Under the pieces are notes generated by a model. It did no database searches. It was not told where the DNA came from and saw nothing but the letters and a program-made list of their open reading frames with translations. 64,000 nucleotides of DNA, taken from assembly GCA_013214545.1 (NCBI GenBank), contig JABSQB010000010.1, forward strand, positions 1-64,000, given 5' to 3'. This DNA is from Henriciella sp. Its GTDB lineage: Bacteria; Pseudomonadota; Alphaproteobacteria; Caulobacterales; Hyphomonadaceae. Positions 20,022-32,565 of this stretch are shown one piece after another; the stretch's first letter is position 1; every line of letters starts with the position of its first letter. The position numbers and the translations under genes are program-made.

Positions 20022-20082
20022 TCAGACGCCGCCGTTAAGTTTAACGCATAAGCAAAACGGCACCCCTGCGAGCTGAGGGCAC

Positions 20083-21453
20083 ATGATGGGACGATATAGT
20101 TGGGCAAACCTAGTAGCGATCGCGCTGCTCTTCATCAGTTGGAGCGGGTTCGCCGCTGTTGCCCCCGAAGCGCACGCGGACACGGTAACGCATCAAACCA
20201 TCGTAGTGCGCAAGGGTATGTCTTTGCCGGTGCCAGTACGGAACAGCTTTGACCGGATCGCTGTTTCCGAGCCCGAGATTGCTGATGCGGCACCAGTTTC
20301 CTCACGTGAGTACTTTGTTCGCGGCCGCACCATCGGCTCAACCAATATCCTCGTCTATAATGAGCGCGGAAATCTGGTGCAGCTGATTGACGTTCTGGTC
20401 ATGCCCAACCTGGACGCTGTGCGCAGCGATCTGATGGCGCTGTTTCCGTCTTCGAAGGTGGAGCTTCGCCCGGTCGCCAACAAAATCCACATCAGCGGCA
20501 GCGTCGCCGATGAAGAGACCATGACTCAGATCATGGCAGTGGTGGACAGCCACGCGCCCGGATTGGCGATCAATGCCATGGAGGTGGAACTGCCCGCGCA
20601 GGTGCTGCTGGAAGTACGTTTCGTCGAAGCCTCGCGCGATGATATTCGCGAAATCGGCTTCGGGACGGATATTGGCCGTCCGGGCGACTTCCTATTCATG
20701 ACGTCTTCCAGCCTGATCTCCGGCGACCCTGCACGTGCAGTCGGGCAAGTGTTCGGTGGCTCAGGCAATACAAGCATCGATTTCACGCTGCAAGCCCTTG
20801 AAGAACAAGGGGTTATCCGCACCTTGGCGAAACCAAACCTGGTCTCTCAATCGGGTCAGACGGCTTCTTTTCTCGCTGGCGGTGAGTTTCCAGTGCCCGT
20901 AGCAGCTGACCAGGACACAATCACAATCGAGTTCAAGAAATTCGGCGTCTCGCTCGAATTCACGCCGACCATCGCGCGAGAAGACCGGATCGTTTTACAG
21001 GTCGCGCCGGAGGTCAGTAATCTCGATCCGCGCAACTCTGTTCGCCTCGTAAATGTTGAAATCCCAGCGCTCAGCGTTCGTGAAATCCAGACTCAGGTCG
21101 AATTGGGCAATGGTCAGAGTTTTGCCATCGCAGGCCTGATCCAGAATGATTACCAAGCACCCGAACTGGAAACTCCGCTCTTGGGCGATATCCCTATTCT
21201 CGGCAATCTGTTCCGATCGAGCCGCTTCAAGAAAAACGAGACGGAGTTGGTCGTGATCATTACTCCGCATCTGGTCTTGCCCCCTGATACAAATGAAGAG
21301 CTTATCGATCCGATCATGGTGTCGGACGAGCCGAACCAGGTTGATCGATATGCGCTGAGCCGCATCGAAGGATCACCAAAACCAGAATTTGGTCGCTCGG
21401 TGGAAAGCAATATTCAGCGCCAATCCACGGCCACCGACGCTGGAGGACAATGA
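20083..21453 (+). CDS. cpaC: Tad/Cpa pilus secretin CpaC (RcpA family)
   Basis: 456 aa; N-terminal BON-like domain, secretin core VRTLAKPNLVSQSGQTASFLAGGEFPVPV...LGDIPILGNLFRSSRFKKNETELVVIITPHLV. Confidence 0.93.
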   Translation: MMGRYSWANLVAIALLFISWSGFAAVAPEAHADTVTHQTIVVRKGMSLPVPVRNSFDRIAVSEPEIADAAPVSSREYFVRGRTIGSTNILVYNERGNLVQLIDVLVMPNLDAVRSDLMALFPSSKVELRPVANKIHISGSVADEETMTQIMAVVDSHAPGLAINAMEVELPAQVLLEVRFVEASRDDIREIGFGTDIGRPGDFLFMTSSSLISGDPARAVGQVFGGSGNTSIDFTLQALEEQGVIRTLAKPNLVSQSGQTASFLAGGEFPVPVAADQDTITIEFKKFGVSLEFTPTIAREDRIVLQVAPEVSNLDPRNSVRLVNVEIPALSVREIQTQVELGNGQSFAIAGLIQNDYQAPELETPLLGDIPILGNLFRSSRFKKNETELVVIITPHLVLPPDTNEELIDPIMVSDEPNQVDRYALSRIEGSPKPEFGRSVESNIQRQSTATDAGGQ

Positions 21454-22649
21454 CGATGTCTTCTGCCCGTGGTGTTTTTGCGGCCGCCAAGCTGCATATT
21501 CTCAGCCAGAGCTTCGATGAGCCCATCGCCCAGGCGTGGCGCGAAAAAGGTGGTCAGCTCACAGTCGTGCACGAGTCCTATGCCGGACTGATGGATGGCC
21601 TGAATGAAGAAGGCATGCACATTTGCGTGTTTGAGCATGCGCCGGAAACCGACTTGGCAGAATGCCTGACGGCGCTCGCCATGACCGGACAGAACATCCC
21701 AACGATCGTCATCGGACAAAACCTGCCCGTCAGCGCGTTGCGTGTACTGATGGGGCTGCCTTGCTGGGACATCCTCGACGCGCAGGTGAGTTTTGACGCC
21801 GTCCACAAAGCCCTGACCCGTGCGGCGGAGGCCCTGACTGAGGCGAACATGCAGGCCGTCGCCAATACCAATTCGCAATGTTGGACCTTTGTCTCATCAG
21901 TCGGTGGTGCGGGGGCAACATTGCTAGCGTGCGAGACCGCCTATCAGCTCAGCCAGCTGAAAAGCAAACCGCGCGTTGTGCTGTTTGACCTCAACTTCGT
22001 CGACGGCAGCTGCGCCACCTATCTGAATTGTGAGTCGAACCTGCTGCCGACCATCTTCCAGAAAGATCCGCACAAGATTGATGATGTCTTCCTCAAAACG
22101 ATGACGACGCATCACCCGTTTGGCTTCGACCTCCTCGCCATGCCGCGTTGGAGCGAGATGGAGACGCCGCCCTCGCGAGATGTGATCCTGCAATGCCTGA
22201 ATGTCGCTTGCGAGACTTATGATTTCGTCATCGTCGACAGCCCGCGCTGGCCGACTGAATGGAGCAGCGACATGTTCCTAGGCAGCGACGAGGTTATCCT
22301 GGTGACGGAGCTGTCTGTGCCCGCCCTCAATGCGTCGCGCCAGTGGGTTGAGCAGTTTGCATCCGACCCCGAGTTTCCGTCCATCCGCGCCGTGCTGAAC
22401 CGCCGCCAAAAGGGTATGTTCGGCGCCAAAGTGACTGAGGAGCAGGCACGCGCGGCCTTGGAGATGGAGGTGTTTGCGTCAATCCGATCCGACTGGCCGA
22501 CTGCTCTAAGCGCTGTGAATCTCGGCCAGCCGGTCAGCGACATGAAGCCAGGATCGCCGATTCCAAAGGACATTGGTGATCTGATCAGCAAGCTGCGGCA
22601 CGACAAAGACTCTCCCAAGGCTTCTGAAACCATGAGGGCTGCATCATGA
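21450..22649 (+). CDS. cpaE: CpaE-like (TadZ-type) pilus localisation protein, MinD/ParA-like with degenerate Walker A
   Basis: 399 aa; receiver-like N-terminal half, then WTFVSSVGGAGATLLACETAYQL...VVLFDLNFVDGSCATYLN...YDFVIVDSPRW; position in tad cluster. Confidence 0.85.
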   Translation: MTMSSARGVFAAAKLHILSQSFDEPIAQAWREKGGQLTVVHESYAGLMDGLNEEGMHICVFEHAPETDLAECLTALAMTGQNIPTIVIGQNLPVSALRVLMGLPCWDILDAQVSFDAVHKALTRAAEALTEANMQAVANTNSQCWTFVSSVGGAGATLLACETAYQLSQLKSKPRVVLFDLNFVDGSCATYLNCESNLLPTIFQKDPHKIDDVFLKTMTTHHPFGFDLLAMPRWSEMETPPSRDVILQCLNVACETYDFVIVDSPRWPTEWSSDMFLGSDEVILVTELSVPALNASRQWVEQFASDPEFPSIRAVLNRRQKGMFGAKVTEEQARAALEMEVFASIRSDWPTALSAVNLGQPVSDMKPGSPIPKDIGDLISKLRHDKDSPKASETMRAAS

Positions 22650-24094
22650 GCCGTTTCGTACTCAAACGCCGTCCCGTCGAAGAACAATCCTTAGAACCGG
22701 CAGTCGATCCGCACGTTGAAGCCGAGACGCCCATCCAGGAACCGGTTTCGCCTTCCCCGAGCGAGCCTGCCCCGCAGCCTAAGGAGCGACCGGACATTGA
22801 CGGCGACATGCTTGAGGCCAAGCTTCAAATCCACAACAAGCTGATTGATGAGCTGGATCTCTCCAATCTCGATCAGATGACGCCGGAAGAGTTGCGCACG
22901 CAGATCGGTGTCTTCGTAACCAAGGCGATTGCCGATCAGCGCCTTCCGATGGGCGCGGCAGAGGTGAAGGACTTCACCGATGATATTGTCAATGAAATGG
23001 TTGGTCTCGGCCCGCTGGAACCGCTGCTTCAAGACGATTCCATCGCTGATATTCTGATCAACGGCTACAATCAGGTCTACATCGAACGTAGCGGCGAACT
23101 CGAGCTCTCCAATGCCCGTTTCCGTGACAATCTCCACTTACGACGGATCATCAATAAGATCGTGTCGGCGGTTGGTCGCCGGGTCGATGAAGGCTCGCCG
23201 CTGGTCGATGCGCGCCTCGCCGACGGGTCGCGGGTCAATGCCGCAATTGAACCGATCGCGATTGACGGTCCTCTGGTTTCAATTCGGAAATTCTCCAAGA
23301 AGCCGTTCACTCTGGAAAAATTGGTCGAGTTTCAGGCGATCCCGAAACCGGTCGCCGACTTCCTCTATGGCGCTGTGAAGTGCCGCGTCACCGCAATCAT
23401 CTCCGGCGGTACCGGCTCTGGAAAGACGACGCTATTGAACGCGCTGTCGGCCGCCATCAGCCATAAAGAGCGCCTCATCACGATCGAGGACGCCGCCGAA
23501 TTGCAGCTTCAGCAACCGCATGTTGCCCGTATGGAGACGCGCCCAGCCAACCTCGAAGGCAATGGCGAAATCAAACAGCGGGAGCTGGTGAAGAACGCGC
23601 TTCGCATGCGTCCTGACCGCGTCATCTTGGGCGAGGTGCGTTCGGAAGAAGCCTTCGACATGCTGCAGGCTATGAATACCGGCCACGAAGGCTCAATGGC
23701 CACCATTCACGCCAACAATCCACGCGAAGCGATCACCCGTCTGGAGCAAATGGTCGCGATGGGCGGTCTGCGCATCTCACAGGAAGCCGTGCGTGGACAG
23801 ATCTCGGCCGCCATCGGTATCATCATTCAGGCCCAACGCTTATCCGATGGCTCCCGCCGCATCACGCATGTGACTGAGGTCACCGGCATGGAAGGCGAAG
23901 TAATCCAGATGCAAGATCTGTTTGTGTTCAAGCGGGTCGACACGGGCGAAGATGGCACTGTCATTGGCGAGTTTCGCGCCACTGGCCTGCGCCCGAAATG
24001 CCTCGATGAAATGACCCGCAAGGGCATTCACGTCCCGACCGAGACGTTTGATCCATCCAAACCGTTGCTGAGCGTCGGGGGTAAAAATGGATGA
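22646..24094 (+). CDS. cpaF: Tad pilus assembly ATPase CpaF/TadA
   Basis: 482 aa; Walker [55 protein letters not shown]. Confidence 0.97.
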   Translation: MSRFVLKRRPVEEQSLEPAVDPHVEAETPIQEPVSPSPSEPAPQPKERPDIDGDMLEAKLQIHNKLIDELDLSNLDQMTPEELRTQIGVFVTKAIADQRLPMGAAEVKDFTDDIVNEMVGLGPLEPLLQDDSIADILINGYNQVYIERSGELELSNARFRDNLHLRRIINKIVSAVGRRVDEGSPLVDARLADGSRVNAAIEPIAIDGPLVSIRKFSKKPFTLEKLVEFQAIPKPVADFLYGAVKCRVTAIISGGTGSGKTTLLNALSAAISHKERLITIEDAAELQLQQPHVARMETRPANLEGNGEIKQRELVKNALRMRPDRVILGEVRSEEAFDMLQAMNTGHEGSMATIHANNPREAITRLEQMVAMGGLRISQEAVRGQISAAIGIIIQAQRLSDGSRRITHVTEVTGMEGEVIQMQDLFVFKRVDTGEDGTVIGEFRATGLRPKCLDEMTRKGIHVPTETFDPSKPLLSVGGKNG

Positions 24095-25037
24095 ACAGGT
24101 CATTCTATATGTCCTGGCCTTTTCTTCGGTCTTTCTTGGCGCGCGCTCACTGATCGATTTCGGCCAGGAGGCGCGCGACAAGTCGCTGGTCAACAAGCGC
24201 CTAAAAGCTCAGGCCGAAACGGACTCAATCGCCGAAGCCGTCCTCCAACTACGGCGTAAGCGCGGTCTGGATGAAGACGGCAACCGCGTCATCAAGAATG
24301 CCTGGCTCGGACGTCTCGTGGCGCGGTCAGGACTGGACTATAAACCCGCGAGCTGGGCAGCAATGGCGCTCGCCGCAGGCGTTGTCGCTGCGGGCCTCGC
24401 TTACTATTTTTCAGGGCTTGCCGCAGCGATCGCGGCCTTCCCGGCCATCGCAGTCGGCGGACCATACCTTGTCCTCAGCATGCTCGGCTCGAAGCGTGAA
24501 CGCGCACTTGGAGAGCAATTGCCGGACGCCTTGGAAATTGTCGTGCGCAGCCTGCAGGCCGGTCACCCGGTGCCCACGGCGATTGCGCTGGTCGGCAAGG
24601 AAACACCTGACCCGCTCGGCTCTGAATTTGGCCTCGTGGCAGATGAGATTTCATTCGGATCCAGCCTGGACCAGGCGATTGAGAAAATGGCCGCGCGCAC
24701 TGAGCACCCGGATATCAATCTGTTCAGCGCGATTGTCCGTCTGCAAACGCGTACGGGCGGTAACCTGGCTGACCTTCTGGCCACCAATTCAAGAACCATC
24801 CGCCAGCGTCAGAAGATGCGCCTGAAGATCAAGGCTGCCTCGTCCGAAGGGCGGATGTCCGCTCTGATCCTGACCGCGGCGCCATTCGTCGTACTGGCCA
24901 CGATGCATATGTTGACGCCAAACTTTTATGGCGACGTCATTCACGTACCGATGATCCAGTACGCGTTAGGTGGCGCCCTGGTCTGGATGACAATTGGCAA
25001 CCTCGTCATGCGCAAGATGACAAATTTCAAGATTTAG
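24087..25037 (+). CDS. tadB: Tad inner-membrane protein TadB (type II secretion F domain)
   Basis: 316 aa; GEQLPDALEIVVRSLQAGHPVPTAIALVGKETPDPLGSEF...SSEGRMSALILTAAPF. Confidence 0.93.
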   Translation: MDEQVILYVLAFSSVFLGARSLIDFGQEARDKSLVNKRLKAQAETDSIAEAVLQLRRKRGLDEDGNRVIKNAWLGRLVARSGLDYKPASWAAMALAAGVVAAGLAYYFSGLAAAIAAFPAIAVGGPYLVLSMLGSKRERALGEQLPDALEIVVRSLQAGHPVPTAIALVGKETPDPLGSEFGLVADEISFGSSLDQAIEKMAARTEHPDINLFSAIVRLQTRTGGNLADLLATNSRTIRQRQKMRLKIKAASSEGRMSALILTAAPFVVLATMHMLTPNFYGDVIHVPMIQYALGGALVWMTIGNLVMRKMTNFKI

Positions 25038-25047
25038 GAGTGCGGAC

Positions 25048-25980
25048 ATGATTGAAACCATCCTCAACAGCCCGAGCCTGCTGCTGCTCTGCGTCTCCGC
25101 GATCAGTCTGGCATTATTCGTTCCGGCAACAGTCATCGCGTCTCGGTTCCGCAATCGCATTGAAGGTCGTCTGGTTGGAAGCTCGGGCGGCGGCGCCACT
25201 GTCTCAGAGAAGCCTCGGCACGGCTGGCTAGCACAACTTGGCCAGACCGGCGACGGCGCGCCGAGCGAAGAGGAAACCCGACTGCGCAGTATGATGATGC
25301 GCGCCGGCTATTTCTCGCGCAATGCGCCATACATTTTTTTCGGAATCCGCGCGGTCAGTCTGATTGCGCCGCAGTTCCTGTTGTTTATCGCTGCACCGTT
25401 GCTGCCGTTTAAGCTCACGGGCTTGACCCTGCTCGGGGCTTCCATTTTTGCCGCCGCTTTCGGTTACATGCTCCCATCCATGCTGCTGAACCGGCAGATC
25501 GAACAACGCGAGCAACAATACCGCGACGGGTTCCCGGATATGATGGACTTGCTCGTCGCCTGCGTTGAGGCAGGGCTGAGTCTGGACGGCGCTATCATTC
25601 GCATCGCTGAGGAATTGCAGTTCCGTTATCCAGTACTATCTCGGCAGCTACACTTAATGAGCCTGGAAATGCGCGCAGGACGCGACCGCAACACAGCCTG
25701 GGGAAATTTTGCAGAACGCCTAGGCCTGGAAGAAGCGCGGTCACTGGCGACCATGCTGAAACAGTCTGAAGAGCTCGGCACCAGCATTGGCGAGACTTTG
25801 CGGGTTTACGGCGCCGATATGCGCGAGAAACGCATGTTACGGGCTGAAGAAAAGGCGCTGGCTCTGCCCGCGAAACTGGTCCTGCCCCTGATCATGTTTG
25901 TGTTCCCCACCCTATTGGTCGTGCTGATGATGCCGGCCGTGGTTCGCATGATCTGGGTGTTCAGCGGCGAAGCCATTTAA
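25048..25980 (+). CDS. tadC: Tad inner-membrane protein TadC (type II secretion F domain)
   Basis: 310 aa; YRDGFPDMMDLLVACVEAGLSLDGAIIRIAEEL...EKALALPAKLVLPLIMFVFPTLLVVLMMPAVV. Confidence 0.93.
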   Translation: MIETILNSPSLLLLCVSAISLALFVPATVIASRFRNRIEGRLVGSSGGGATVSEKPRHGWLAQLGQTGDGAPSEEETRLRSMMMRAGYFSRNAPYIFFGIRAVSLIAPQFLLFIAAPLLPFKLTGLTLLGASIFAAAFGYMLPSMLLNRQIEQREQQYRDGFPDMMDLLVACVEAGLSLDGAIIRIAEELQFRYPVLSRQLHLMSLEMRAGRDRNTAWGNFAERLGLEEARSLATMLKQSEELGTSIGETLRVYGADMREKRMLRAEEKALALPAKLVLPLIMFVFPTLLVVLMMPAVVRMIWVFSGEAI

Positions 25981-26104
25981 AGGCCGGCACAAGCGACCCT
26001 CCCCCTCGACCCATTTAAGTCTCTTTGCTGGCGCTTCGCGCCATTCCGCCCGCCGTGTAAACTCAACGAAGCTTGTGAGCACCGCGACCGCCGGGCACAA
26101 TAAA

Positions 26105-26141
26105 GCCCGGCACCATAACCTGCTGGAAAGTGGTGCCGGGC
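26105..26141 (-). terminator. Hairpin terminator downstream of cpaB
   Basis: Perfect 11-bp stem GCCCGGCACCA...TGGTGCCGGGC; on the minus strand followed by TTTATTG. Confidence 0.6.
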
Positions 26142-26213
26142 CGTCAGTCTGCGAATTCAACGGAGATCAATGAGCCGACCCGATCTCAGTGGGTCTTGCA
26201 TTTTGGTTTGCCG

Positions 26214-27134
26214 CTAAGAGGTCGGAGCCGGGATGAGCTTGGTTGGCGCTGAGGCTTTTTTCTCGGCAGCAGTTGGCACTTTGACTTCGCTTTCTTCAGT
26301 GCCGAGCATGACTTTGATCTGTTTGTCGGCTGGGCGACGTGCCACCACGCGGCGAGAGACCCAGCGCGGCGGGGTGCGCGCGGCAGCGACCTTCGCAGCT
26401 GGCATCGATAAAGGTTTCTGATCTGGCTCGCGTGATCCGCGCAGCGCCAGAGACAAGTCGCCCAACCCTGAAGCTACAGATAGCTTTTTGGCGTCTTCCA
26501 CATTGACAGCCAGCGTCGCACGCGCAAACACGCGGGGATCTTCGCTCAGCGGATTATAATTCGAGTCGACCGCGAGCACTTCAACATTCTGTAGCAGCAC
26601 TTCGGAAACGAGGTTTACGGTCCGCGCATTGCGGCCTTTATCCTGCGTGAACAGGACGTCGACTTTATCGCCCGGCAACACGAAGCCCGCGACGCCGCGT
26701 ACATCGTCCATGCGCACCGTATAGGCCCGGTACCCAGGTTCCAACCGCCCCGCCAACGAGGCACGCGTGCCTAATGGCGACAGGCGAGAATCAAGAATTG
26801 GGTCACCTGGCTGGAAGTCCGTCAGCGCCAAACGCTGGGCGTATTCATTCGAGCCGATTTCCAGGCCATGACTGAAATATCCATAAGGCGCTTTGCTTTC
26901 AGGCCAGCGCTCAACCGTGACATTCTCGACGGTCACAGCATCGCCGCGCACGATCACGTCAGAGGCCACCACAACGCTCACCTCGTTTTCGACGGGTAGC
27001 GAGACCTCGGTCACTTCCGGTTCGGCTTTCGGCTCAGATTTGGTCATTTGCCAAGCGACATACGTGGCCGCTAAACCAAGAACAGCAGAGGCGCCAAGTG
27101 AAATGGCTGGGGACATACGCATAGTGAGCTCCAT
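26214..27134 (-). CDS. cpaB: Flp pilus assembly protein CpaB/RcpC
   Basis: 306 aa; N-terminal TM, SAF-like domain VVASDVIVRGDAVTVENVTVERWPE, LEPGYRAYTVRMDDVRGVAGFVLPGDKVDVLFT. Confidence 0.9.
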   Translation of the reverse strand: MELTMRMSPAISLGASAVLGLAATYVAWQMTKSEPKAEPEVTEVSLPVENEVSVVVASDVIVRGDAVTVENVTVERWPESKAPYGYFSHGLEIGSNEYAQRLALTDFQPGDPILDSRLSPLGTRASLAGRLEPGYRAYTVRMDDVRGVAGFVLPGDKVDVLFTQDKGRNARTVNLVSEVLLQNVEVLAVDSNYNPLSEDPRVFARATLAVNVEDAKKLSVASGLGDLSLALRGSREPDQKPLSMPAAKVAAARTPPRWVSRRVVARRPADKQIKVMLGTEESEVKVPTAAEKKASAPTKLIPAPTS

Positions 27135-27242
27135 TCCTATCCTGCCAGTCTACAGGCAGGCCTTTAAACGGAGCCCTAGGGTAATCAGGCAAAATGACGG
27201 GCCGCATTAAGCATAACGGGCGCGCCAGCGCCTCAATCGCGC

Positions 27243-27274
27243 AAAACAAAACCCCTGCCAAAGAAGCAGGGGTT
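27243..27274 (-). terminator. Rho-independent terminator of rpmF
   Basis: Minus-strand AACCCCTGC-TTCTTTG-GCAGGGGTT followed by TTGTTTTGC. Confidence 0.8.
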
Positions 27275-27301
27275 AAGTACTCTACAGATTCTACGCCGAG
27301 C

Positions 27302-27484
27302 TTAGTCGTCAGACGGCTCGAGAATCTGGCGACCACGATAAATGCCTGATTTCAGGTCGATGTGGTGCGGACGGCGAAGTTCACCAGAATCCTGGTCTTC
27401 GATATAAGTGTTGCCTTTCAGGCGGTCGTGAGAACGGCGCATGCCACGGCGCGACTTCGTAATCTTACTCTTAGGGACAGCCAT
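27302..27484 (-). CDS. rpmF: 50S ribosomal protein L32
   Basis: 60 aa; [22 protein letters not shown]...[23 protein letters not shown]. Confidence 0.96.
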   Translation of the reverse strand: MAVPKSKITKSRRGMRRSHDRLKGNTYIEDQDSGELRRPHHIDLKSGIYRGRQILEPSDD

Positions 27485-27580
27485 TTGCTTGCTCCAAAAC
27501 GGGTGCCGAGGCGAAACCTCGTGAAATTCAAACCGCGCACATACCGGAACGGGCCGCGGCGCGCAAGGGGGGATTGCTGC

Positions 27581-29745
<2,165 letters not shown>

Positions 29746-29830
29746 GTCAGGTTCCTGAATCTCAAGCCGCGGGCCTTACGCTTTTATCGGGCTTTCGCCA
29801 ACCCCCGAGGGTCAGTGAAGCTCAATCCGA

Positions 29831-30577
29831 TCAGGCAACCGCTGCTGCGTAAATGGCCATAAAGTCGTCAGCCTTCAAGCTCGCACCACCAATCAAGCCG
29901 CCATTGACGTTTTCAATGGCCAGAATTTCGGCCGCATTGCCTGGTTTCATCGACCCGCCATAGAGAATGCGAATATCGTTCCCGCGGTCCTGATACAGCT
30001 CTACCAGCAGACTTCGAATGACGCCGTGCACTTCCGCAATCTCGTCGCTGCTCGGCACCAGGCCGGTTCCAATCGCCCACAGCGGCTCATAGGCGACAAC
30101 CAGAGTTTCATTCTCCGTCAGAGTCGGGAGAGATTTGCGCAGGATGCGCATCACCGTATCCTTGGTTTCACCGCGTTCGCGTTGCGCATAACTCTCGCCA
30201 ACACAAATGATCGGCGCGATGCCCGCGCGCAGGCAGGCATGGGCCTGTTCCTGCACATATGCACTGCGCTCGCCATGCTCTGAACGGCGCTCGGAGTGAC
30301 CAACAATCACGTAAGAAGCGCCCGCATCAGCGAGAATTTCCGCCGATAGGTCGCCCGTAAAGGCTCCGGCGGCCTCCGGGTGACAGCTCTGCCCGCCAAC
30401 CATGAGCCGGTCGCCCGCAGCTTCTTTCATCGGCACAATCAATGTCGATGGCGGACAGATCAGGCAGTCTGCCTCATCTGGGAAATCCTTGAGCATTTCA
30501 GTTGTTTTTTGCGCCTCTTGGAGGCTCGATTTCAGGCCATTCATTTTCCAGTTGCCTGCGATCAGTGAACGCACCAT
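29831..30577 (-). CDS. tpiA: Triosephosphate isomerase
   Basis: Start MVRSLIAGNWKMNG at 30577; VIVGHSERR, VVAYEPLWAIGTG, ILYGGSMKPGNA. Confidence 0.97.
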   Translation of the reverse strand: MVRSLIAGNWKMNGLKSSLQEAQKTTEMLKDFPDEADCLICPPSTLIVPMKEAAGDRLMVGGQSCHPEAAGAFTGDLSAEILADAGASYVIVGHSERRSEHGERSAYVQEQAHACLRAGIAPIICVGESYAQRERGETKDTVMRILRKSLPTLTENETLVVAYEPLWAIGTGLVPSSDEIAEVHGVIRSLLVELYQDRGNDIRILYGGSMKPGNAAEILAIENVNGGLIGGASLKADDFMAIYAAAVA

Positions 30578-30666
30578 ACCAGTCACCATCTTGAACAAGT
30601 TTCTGCGCTCGCCTAGCAAGCTGGGCTGAAACTCTCAAGCGATGTAGAAGTAAAAGGTCTGATCAA

Positions 30667-32565
30667 ATGCTCACTCCGTTGCGAAACATGCTCCGTTCGC
30701 CCTGGGCTGGCGGAATATTCCTTATCGTGATCATCTCGATGGCGGCATGGGGTGTGACTGATATTTTCACCGGTGGTTCTGGCCGTAGTCTGGTCAGTGC
30801 GGGCGATCGCGCTGTCTCGGATCGGGTGTTTGATTCGACCCTGGAGCGGGTCTTACGCACCCAGACCGATGAACGCGGTCGCTCCATGACGAAGGAAGAG
30901 GCCATGGGTCGCGGTATTGTCGACCGCCTCTATCAGGATTTGTCGCGCGAGACTCTTCTGACGTCCTACGCCGACAAGCAAGGCATATCAGCGACAACCG
31001 GGGCGATTGCAGATCGAATCCGCACCGATCCGCTGTTTCAAGATACGACCGGCGTATTCGACCCTTTGAGATATTCGCAATTGCTGGACGCAAACGGCTA
31101 TCGGGAAGCTGACTATGAAGCTGACCTCGAAGCTGAGATGACACTCAGCCGCTTGCAACGGGTTCCGATCGAAGGACTGAAAGTCCCGACGGCACTGGCG
31201 CGCCTTCAAGCCGCCTATTCTGGCGAGCTTCGCGGCGCGTCGTGGTTCATTCTTGAGGAGTCGCAGCTGCCGGAAGTTACCGAACCGAGCGAGGAGGAGC
31301 TGCTCGCCCTCTATGAATCCCGCAAAGACTTCCTGCGCGAACCAGAGCGACGCGGCATCAGTCTCATTCACTTGACCGCTGACGACTTCATTTCTGCGAG
31401 CGAAGTCACCGAAGATGACGTGCTAGCGTTCTACGAAGCTTATAAATCCGAGCGCTATACCGGTCCGGACACGCGCACCTTCACTGAGTTCGTGTTTCCA
31501 AGCGAAAGTATAGCCCGCGGCGCCCTTGGTCGCATTGCTGGCGGCGCCGCAGCCGACGCCATTGAAACGGCACTTTCCACGCAAGAGCGTACGGGCCGTC
31601 GTGAGCTGATCGCGAATGATCGCCTCGCTGACCAGGTCTTTTCGCCGGGCGCTCAGGAAGGATCCATTCACGGGCCGCAGCCTGTGGGTGATCAATATGT
31701 CGTGATCCGCCTGGAATCGATTACCCCGGGCGACGCGACTCCGCTGGAAGATGTGCGAGAGCAAATCGAAACCGAACTCGCCCGCGATCTTGCCATTGGC
31801 TATTTCTACGACGCCCTGCCCCAGTTTGATGATTTGCTCGGAACTGGTGCAGATCTGGAAGGCATCGCGGAAGGGATCGGCACGCCGGTCCTGTCATTCG
31901 CACCCGTCGACGCCAATGGCGTGACCAAAGATGGTCGCCGGTTTCTGCCACTCGTCACAGCGCCGGGTCTGCTCCAGATGATCTATGCGCAAGCTGAAGG
32001 TCAGAACACCGAGCGTTTCGGTGAGGATGAAAGCACTTGGTTGGCGCGCGTCGACAGCATCGTGCCTGAACGCCTGCCGGCCTTCGAAGAAGTGCGCGAC
32101 ACTCTGATCGAAACTTGGAAACAGGATCAGAAGGCCAATCAACTGCAAGCTGCAGCGGCCGAGATCGAGGCTTTGATAGCTAGCGGAGACAGCACGCTCG
32201 ACCAGGAAGCCGCAAAGTATGCGACGAGTGTCGAAAGCTTGCCACGACCGATCACGCGCACCAATACCGACCTGCAAATGCCGCGTCCCCTGATCCTGGG
32301 CATGTTCGCTGCCAATGAAGAAGGCGAAACGTTCGCGACTGCAGGCATGCAGAACCAGATGATCATCATGCAGGTAACCAGCATCGATCGACCGGCAGAT
32401 GAAACTCTGGACATTCTGGCACAATCCAGCGCGCTGGAAATTCAGAACGGTGTCGCAGAAGATCTGTTCGCAGCCTATGTCCTCGGCATCTCGACGGATA
32501 TTGAGCTGAACACGAATGGCGCCGCGTTTGAGGCCTACAAAAGAAGCCTCGTGACAGAACAATGA
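30667..32565 (+). CDS. ppiD: Peptidyl-prolyl cis-trans isomerase PpiD-like / SurA N-domain protein
   Basis: 632 aa; N-terminal TM WAGGIFLIVIISMAAWGVTDIF, SurA_N-like helices, parvulin-like middle. Confidence 0.87.
   Translation: MLTPLRNMLRSPWAGGIFLIVIISMAAWGVTDIFTGGSGRSLVSAGDRAVSDRVFDSTLERVLRTQTDERGRSMTKEEAMGRGIVDRLYQDLSRETLLTSYADKQGISATTGAIADRIRTDPLFQDTTGVFDPLRYSQLLDANGYREADYEADLEAEMTLSRLQRVPIEGLKVPTALARLQAAYSGELRGASWFILEESQLPEVTEPSEEELLALYESRKDFLREPERRGISLIHLTADDFISASEVTEDDVLAFYEAYKSERYTGPDTRTFTEFVFPSESIARGALGRIAGGAAADAIETALSTQERTGRRELIANDRLADQVFSPGAQEGSIHGPQPVGDQYVVIRLESITPGDATPLEDVREQIETELARDLAIGYFYDALPQFDDLLGTGADLEGIAEGIGTPVLSFAPVDANGVTKDGRRFLPLVTAPGLLQMIYAQAEGQNTERFGEDESTWLARVDSIVPERLPAFEEVRDTLIETWKQDQKANQLQAAAAEIEALIASGDSTLDQEAAKYATSVESLPRPITRTNTDLQMPRPLILGMFAANEEGETFATAGMQNQMIIMQVTSIDRPADETLDILAQSSALEIQNGVAEDLFAAYVLGISTDIELNTNGAAFEAYKRSLVTEQ

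Noticed and set aside
20034-20045. Canonical CtrA box upstream of cpaC
   Set aside because: The half-sites are 2 nt apart rather than TTAA-N7-TTAA, so I did not annotate it as a CtrA site, only as an inverted repeat.
25981-26213. ORF 25912-26160 and short hairpin GGCGC-TTC-GCGCC between tadC and cpaB
   Set aside because: ORF is low-complexity spill-over from tadC antisense; the hairpin has no T-tract and is too short to call.
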